Under the pieces are notes generated by a model. It had not been told where the DNA came from. It searched no databases and worked only from the letters and a program-made list of their open reading frames with translations. A stretch of 64,000 nt of DNA, from the IMG/VR virus record IMGVR_UViG_3300032315_001604, positions 62,001 to 126,000 of that record; one strand, given 5' to 3'. This document shows, piece by piece, positions 60,129-64,000 of this stretch; position 1 is the first letter of the stretch, and each line of letters opens with the position of its first letter. The translations under genes and the position numbers were made by a program. The stretch is from a virus.

Positions 60129-60827
60129 ATGTATTTACTCAAAAACACTGACAATTTAGAAAAATTATATAAATTTGTAATAGCCACGCCATATTCTGAT
60201 CAAAATACTTTCAAAAGTAAAGCACAGATTTCATTATCTTTAGATAAAATGGGATGGACTGACATTTCTCATATTGAATATGGAAATAAACAAGGACTTC
60301 CAAAATTATATAATTCTTTTATAAAAGAAGAAAATAGAGATAAACGTATTATTTTTATTCATCATGATGTATTAATAGATGATATGTTACTTTTAGAAAA
60401 ACTAGAAATAGCTTTTAACAAATATGATATTGTTGGGTTAGCAGGTAGTAAAAAATGTAATTTAAATTCTCCATTACCAGCTTGGCATTTAATGTGCAAT
60501 AGAGAAGATATGGTTGGCGAAGTCTCACACGGAAAAGATCAAAATTATTGGACTACGGTTTTTGGTCCTACCGATTCAAGAGCTTTAATTCTAGACGGTC
60601 TTTTTATTGCTGTTAAAACAGACAAACTTTTAGACACAAAAACATTTTTTGATGAAAATTTTGATTTTCATCATTACGACATTAGTTTTTGTATAAAAGC
60701 AAACGCAAACAAATTAAAAATGGGAGTCTATCCAATAAAGGTAACACATTTTGGTTTAGGAGATAGTATGAACTCTAATGCTTGGCAACATAGTGCTGAA
60801 AAATTTAAAAAAATTTACATTAAATGA
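60129..60827 (+). CDS. GT2-like glycosyltransferase (StrF-type)
   Basis: A 232-residue protein starting MYLLKNTDNLEKLYKFVIATPYS; a longer ORF from 60009 would add a hydrophobic run that is only an antisense shadow of the lone minus gene. GLPKLYNSFIKEEN, IIFIHHDVLIDDMLL (variant metal site HHDV), DIVGLAGSK, LDGLFIAVKT and FHHYDISFCIKA match the GT2 subgroup seen in StrF-like and tailocin-associated glycosyltransferases. It lies away from the main glycosylation island. Confidence 0.75.
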   Translation: MYLLKNTDNLEKLYKFVIATPYSDQNTFKSKAQISLSLDKMGWTDISHIEYGNKQGLPKLYNSFIKEENRDKRIIFIHHDVLIDDMLLLEKLEIAFNKYDIVGLAGSKKCNLNSPLPAWHLMCNREDMVGEVSHGKDQNYWTTVFGPTDSRALILDGLFIAVKTDKLLDTKTFFDENFDFHHYDISFCIKANANKLKMGVYPIKVTHFGLGDSMNSNAWQHSAEKFKKIYIK

Positions 60828-61366
60828 TACAAATGTTTTTAAATTTAGGATTGGAAAAAGAATATGAGATTTTATCGATTGATTGTATAGATCTTTCAAA
60901 GGCTACTGTGTTTTTTGGTGATGAAAATAAACGAAAAAGTGATTTAACTGATATGTCTAAATTTATTTCATCAGTTCCATATGGGAAATATACTGTATAT
61001 AAAAGCGGAAGTCAACATCCGTTGCCACTTTATAACAATTCTAATGATTTCCCTTATATAGTTAATAATCATACTGGAAATTTATTAAAACCAAATTGTA
61101 GTAGAGCAGTTTATCCGTGTTATACTATTGATAATGGTATATGCAGTAAACGTGTATATGCTCATAGAATTTTTGCTATGGCATTTATAGATAATTTTAT
61201 TCCAGAAATTAACTATAATGTTAATCATATTAATGAAGATAAATTAGATTATCGTGTTCATAACATGGAATGGGTTTCAACTTCAAAAAATATGAAAAAC
61301 ATTCGAAATACAGCAAATAAAAAAAATATTAATTTTAAATTTTATTCTAGTGAAAATTACATATGA
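60824..61366 (+). CDS. HNH endonuclease (NUMOD-type, homing-like)
   Basis: A 180-residue protein. The C-terminal HNH core has VYAHRIFAMAFIDNF (111-125) and NVNHINEDKLDYRVHNMEWVSTSKNM (132-157), the standard HNH ordering with H135 and N147. An N-terminal segment (40-100) resembles the DNA-binding arm of NUMOD4-type homing endonucleases. It overlaps the flanking genes by 4 bases on each side, so it sits inside an operon rather than in an intron. Free-standing homing endonucleases in T4-like phages are common at such places. Confidence 0.85.
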   Translation: MIQMFLNLGLEKEYEILSIDCIDLSKATVFFGDENKRKSDLTDMSKFISSVPYGKYTVYKSGSQHPLPLYNNSNDFPYIVNNHTGNLLKPNCSRAVYPCYTIDNGICSKRVYAHRIFAMAFIDNFIPEINYNVNHINEDKLDYRVHNMEWVSTSKNMKNIRNTANKKNINFKFYSSENYI

Positions 61367-61740
61367 AAAAGAAAAATAACAATAATAATTTATTCGATGT
61401 TTTAAATTGGATATTGAAAAGTAAAAAAAAGTTGCCAGAAAATACATTTCAATCAAATTTTATTTTAAATAGATGGCTTTCAATGACATCTCCTGATATA
61501 GCACAGATAATAAATGTTACAGGCAATAGATGGTCAAAATATACCAAAGACTTTTCATTAGCAGAATTTTATCATTCCGTACTTCCAAAATTTTCTAAAA
61601 CAATTCAATATATTAAAAAAGAACAAAAAAATACCGAAAATGAAAATTTAAAACTTTTAGCAGAAAATATGGAAATATCTATAAAAGATGTTCTTTTTTT
61701 AGAAAAGTCACTTGAAGATTTAAATAACTGTTCTAAATAA
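61363..61740 (+). CDS. 62: Probable clamp-loader small subunit gp62
   Basis: A 125-residue protein, shorter than T4 gp62 (187). The pattern is the one of aquatic T4-like gp62 proteins: FDVLNWILKSKK, then FILNRWLSMTSPDIAQIIN, FYHSVLPKFSKTIQYIKKEQK, and a closing EISIKDVLFLEKSL. gp62 pairs with gp44 to load the sliding clamp. In T4 it sits next to 44 and 45; here it is on another strand, beside an HNH gene and a co-chaperonin, and no 44 is seen. Moderate confidence. Confidence 0.5.
   Translation: MKKKNNNNNLFDVLNWILKSKKKLPENTFQSNFILNRWLSMTSPDIAQIINVTGNRWSKYTKDFSLAEFYHSVLPKFSKTIQYIKKEQKNTENENLKLLAENMEISIKDVLFLEKSLEDLNNCSK
61733..61739 (+). promoter_or_regulatory. Late-promoter-like box CTAAATA
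   Basis: CTAAATA overlaps the gp62 stop codon and lies 8 bases before the ATG at 61748. It may start transcription of the co-chaperonin group. Confidence 0.35.
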
Positions 61741-61747
61741 ATTAAAT

Positions 61748-62137
61748 ATGATACCTAGACCTCCTCAAGAAGATAAAATCGGTGGAAAAGTTCAATTAGA
61801 TAGTTATATTGGACATGAAATGAATTTGGATGAATGGACTTTGACAAAAGTATTAGATGACATTTTAATGTGTCAGTATATCGATGTCAGTGAAGACGGA
61901 CAAGAAGTAAAGCGCGGTTCAATATGGGTTCCTGTAAACACTGTAAACTTTACATGGCGTTTAGCAAAAGTTCTTTTATCTGGTCCTGACTGTAAAACAG
62001 TTGAAAGCGGTGATATTGTCATGTTCCCTAATGATAAGGGAATTCAAGTAGCCAATATGAATGGTTTAAAAAATGTTGTGTTTTTAAACGAGTCCAGAAT
62101 TTTTGGTGTATGTGAACCAAAAAAATCTGAAACATAA
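61748..62137 (+). CDS. GroES-like co-chaperonin (gp31-like)
   Basis: A 129-residue protein with the GroES fold order: DDILMCQYIDVSEDG (first strand), KRGSIWVPVNTVNFTWRLAKVLLSGPD (mobile loop region and strand), VESGDIVMFPNDKGIQV (G-D-x-V-x-F-P, typical of GroES), and VVFLNESRIFGVCE (final strands). T4 gp31 replaces GroES in the host chaperonin to fold the major capsid protein gp23. Here it could play the same role with the host GroEL. The protein is slightly longer than GroES. Confidence 0.65.
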   Translation: MIPRPPQEDKIGGKVQLDSYIGHEMNLDEWTLTKVLDDILMCQYIDVSEDGQEVKRGSIWVPVNTVNFTWRLAKVLLSGPDCKTVESGDIVMFPNDKGIQVANMNGLKNVVFLNESRIFGVCEPKKSET

Positions 62138-62142
62138 TTTTT

Positions 62143-62523
62143 ATGGCTTTGAGTGTTGGCGGCTTAACAAAACTATGTTTGTCTAATGTAGTTGAATTAA
62201 AGTTTGTACGTCGAAACAAATTAAGAATACCGCCAACTAGACGTATGCTTTGCACATTGGATTCAACTTTATTAAACTCAACTTTAGGAAAAGAAATTTT
62301 AAATTTTAAACCACCGAAATACTCTCCTCCTTACAATGCTGCATCGAAAGGATTGGTTGTAGTTTGGGATGTAATCATGCAAGATTGGAGAGCGGTTCCT
62401 GCGGATAGCTGCGAAGTTGTTACAGCAATAACCACAAAACCAGTTTCAACTTTTTGGAAATATTTTGATACAGTTTTAACTAAAATGAATGCTTCACAGA
62501 AAAAAGCTTTCATGGACAAATAA
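62143..62523 (+). CDS. Conserved hypothetical protein of T4-like phages
   Basis: A 126-residue protein. VELKFVRRNKLRIPPTRRMLCT, STLGKEILNFKPPKYSPPYNAASKGLVVVWDVIMQDWRAVP make it look like a small SH3/Sm-type beta barrel with a conserved GLxxxWDxxxQDWR segment. The final half (STFWKYFDTVLTKMNASQKKAFMDK) is helical. I recall this organisation in hypothetical proteins of marine T4-like phages. Function unknown. It overlaps the next gene by 1 base. Confidence 0.6.
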   Translation: MALSVGGLTKLCLSNVVELKFVRRNKLRIPPTRRMLCTLDSTLLNSTLGKEILNFKPPKYSPPYNAASKGLVVVWDVIMQDWRAVPADSCEVVTAITTKPVSTFWKYFDTVLTKMNASQKKAFMDK

Positions 62524-62876
62524 TGACAATTCACGGATCAAAATTAGAAAATGCTTGCAGATTTCTTTTACAAAAAGAAATAACTATAGATTTGGGAAAA
62601 AAATTACACAAAAAAGGAAAATTAATTTTATTTTATCAGAAAAACTTTCATTTGATTTTTATAATGAATACTGCTAAAAAAGATAAAGAAAAGATTGAAT
62701 TGCCTATTCCTTATGACGTAGAAGTTCATCATGATGATAATCTAGTATATTTCGATTATCGAATTAAATCGTTGGCAAAATATGCACCTGAAATTGAAAC
62801 AAATTTAATTTTATATCCATTAAAAGTTGCAGGTAATAAATTTTGGGATATAATAGTAACTATAGATGGAAACTAA
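62523..62876 (+). CDS. Hypothetical protein
   Basis: A 117-residue protein beginning at an ATG that overlaps the previous stop by 1 base. The N-terminus is helical and basic (LLQKEITIDLGKKLHKKGK), the rest strand-rich with YDVEVHHDDNLVYFDYRIKSL and FWDIIVTIDGN. It has two adjacent His residues and no Cys. No family recognised. It overlaps the next gene by 11 bases. Confidence 0.55.
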   Translation: MTIHGSKLENACRFLLQKEITIDLGKKLHKKGKLILFYQKNFHLIFIMNTAKKDKEKIELPIPYDVEVHHDDNLVYFDYRIKSLAKYAPEIETNLILYPLKVAGNKFWDIIVTIDGN

Positions 62877-63129
62877 TAGTAATACCGTTTGGATTTATAG
62901 CGTTTTTTCAGGAACATTATATCAATTACCAGAAAAAGATATATCTTTATTAGATATAGGTCAGTTGCCCTTGCTTAAAAAGCCTAATACTAGTTGTAAA
63001 AAATGCTATGGTAAGATGGATTTGGGAAGAGATGCACAAAATTATGCATACGTTCCATGTTCTTGCTTGAGAAAAGTTATAAACTTTGATATACTAAAAA
63101 GTCTTGAAAGCGTTCAATTCACAAAATAG
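62866..63129 (+). CDS. Small zinc-ribbon-like protein
   Basis: An 87-residue protein. TVWIYSVFSGTLYQLPEKD is a beta hairpin, and NTSCKKCYG (C44, C47) with VPCSCLRK (C65, C67) forms a likely four-Cys metal site of the C-x2-C / C-x-C type. It overlaps the helicase gene by 26 bases. Function unknown; its position suggests a DNA-metabolism role, which is inference. Confidence 0.55.
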   Translation: METNSNTVWIYSVFSGTLYQLPEKDISLLDIGQLPLLKKPNTSCKKCYGKMDLGRDAQNYAYVPCSCLRKVINFDILKSLESVQFTK

Positions 63130-64000
63130 TATTTTAGATTTTTTTCCTAAAAATTCTCAACCAAGAACACAACAAAAAGAAGCTCTTCTTAAAATAGAAG
63201 AGTCCTTTAACAAAGGCAAAAAATTTGTAATAGGATGTTTACCTACAGGTTCAGGGAAAAGTCATATTGGATATACTGTAGGCTTATCATCAAGATTGAT
63301 GGATGCTGATCTTGTAGAACTTATTAAGAATTATTCAATCTATAAAAAAAATAAAAATGGCGATTATCATTATGAAGATAATTTTTTAAGTAAAAAACCA
63401 TCCTCTGCATTTATTTTAACTATTACAAAATCTTTACAAGAACAATATTTAGGATTATTTAATGACATCAAAGTTTTAAAGGGTAAAAATAACTATCAAT
63501 GTGATGTAGATGGAAACTTTAGTGCAGAAAATGCGCCATGTATCTTTTCAAAAAAACTTAAAAGCGACTGTTTTGACAAGTGTCGCTGTCCTTATTACGA
63601 AGCAAGGAACGATTCACTTGCATCACAATCTCCAATATTAAACTATCGTGTATTTTTTAACCTTCCTGACTTTTTAAAACGTAGAGAAATTTATATTTGC
63701 GATGAAGCAAGTGGTTTAGAAGATGAATTGGTTGCAAAATATTCGTTAAGTTTGCCTTATAACTTTTTAGAATTTGAAAAAATAAAATTTAAAAAAGTAT
63801 TAAGCGATAATGAAAGAGATTCTTTATTTTGGCTTCAAGATATTCAATTGCAAATAGATGATATCTATGAAGAAATAATTAATAATTTAAATTCTTATGA
63901 TATTTCATCACCTAATGACAAAAAATATCTTAAGGATATGCAACGACTTTCTAAAATATCAAAAATTAAACATACATTAAGCGATACAATCGATAATTGG
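63104..64000 (+). CDS. XPD/DinG-like SF2 helicase with Fe-S cluster, N-terminal part
   Basis: The frame is open to the window end (299 codons seen). No ATG precedes the first motif; a TTG at 63104, 26 bases before the upstream stop, is the best start. QPRTQQKEAL and CLPTGSGKSHI (Walker A 47-53) are followed by five Cys at 133, 146, 156, 160 and 162, consistent with a 4Fe-4S site, and ICDEASGLEDELV (D200-E201-A202-S203, DEAH-box variant). This is the XPD/DinG/Rad3 group of 5'-3' helicases. The C-terminal motifs are outside the window. Confidence 0.75.
   Translation, partial: MKAFNSQNSILDFFPKNSQPRTQQKEALLKIEESFNKGKKFVIGCLPTGSGKSHIGYTVGLSSRLMDADLVELIKNYSIYKKNKNGDYHYEDNFLSKKPSSAFILTITKSLQEQYLGLFNDIKVLKGKNNYQCDVDGNFSAENAPCIFSKKLKSDCFDKCRCPYYEARNDSLASQSPILNYRVFFNLPDFLKRREIYICDEASGLEDELVAKYSLSLPYNFLEFEKIKFKKVLSDNERDSLFWLQDIQLQIDDIYEEIINNLNSYDISSPNDKKYLKDMQRLSKISKIKHTLSDTIDNW

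Noticed and set aside
1-64000. Recoded stop codons
   Set aside because: Genes end with TAA and TGA (for example at 1810 and 11987) in sensible places and no in-frame stops break conserved genes, so the standard code applies.
1-64000. tRNA genes
   Set aside because: Gaps between genes are nearly all shorter than 70 bases (the largest, 48379-48473, is 95) and none shows a cloverleaf or the GGTTCGA-type arm on inspection.

Overview
The window is part of the genome of a large T4-like myovirus (contractile-tailed Caudoviricetes). The evidence is a set of recognisable T4-type genes: tail sheath (C-terminal end), tail tube, gp48, gp53, terminase gp17, gp27- and gp5-type hub proteins, gp32, gp59, gp41, UvsX, gp43, gp46, gp47, gp55, UvsW, UvsY and primase. 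The DNA is very AT-rich and densely packed, with many gene overlaps of 1 to 40 bases. I saw no tRNA, rRNA, insertion sequence or CRISPR array. Starts lack Shine-Dalgarno sequences almost everywhere, which fits a host that does not rely on them (Bacteroidota is one candidate). That host call is an inference.

Layout. (1) 1-17863, mostly + strand: late structural genes. These are sheath, tube, two more tube-fold proteins, two gp26-like proteins, a tape measure, gp48, gp53, large terminase, a gp27-like hub, and a central spike split into an OB-fold protein carrying a CHAP-like peptidase insertion and a separate beta-helical needle protein. Two single minus-strand genes interrupt the block: a small unknown and a dNMP kinase. 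(2) 17860-46628, minus strand: replication, recombination and transcription. Read in the direction of transcription the order is uvsY, uvsW, 55, 47, ten sugar-transfer or methyltransferase genes, 46, another glycosyltransferase, 43, thyX, two small genes, uvsX, 41, a DHH phosphoesterase, a possible 33, 59, 32, and a sliding clamp. This is the T4 gene order with a roughly 10 kb glycosylation island between 47 and 46 and a glycosyltransferase where T4 has 45-44-62-regA. (3) 46656-48378, +: small genes including a SegE-like GIY-YIG protein and a duplicated zinc-motif protein. (4) 48474-57178, minus: two very large repeat-rich tail fibre/adhesin genes followed by a lysis cassette (lipoprotein, two membrane proteins, M15-type endolysin). 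(5) 57215-64000, mostly +: a P-loop kinase, primase, glycosyltransferase, HNH endonuclease, probable small clamp-loader subunit, GroES-like co-chaperonin, small conserved genes, and the N-terminal part of an XPD/DinG-like helicase that runs off the window.

How it fits together. The replisome genes (43, 45, 62, 41, 59, 61, 32) and recombination genes (uvsX, uvsY, uvsW, 46, 47) are nearly complete; the large clamp loader gp44 is not seen here. A gp55-type late sigma factor is present, and several late genes carry a T4-late-promoter-like TAAATA box only about 5 to 10 bases before the start codon, implying leaderless late mRNAs. The points most worth following are the gp5 architecture, the glycosylation island, the leaderless late promoters, the histone-like tail on gp55, the modular adhesin repeats, and a perfect sigma-70-type promoter that points into the antisense strand of the lysis genes.
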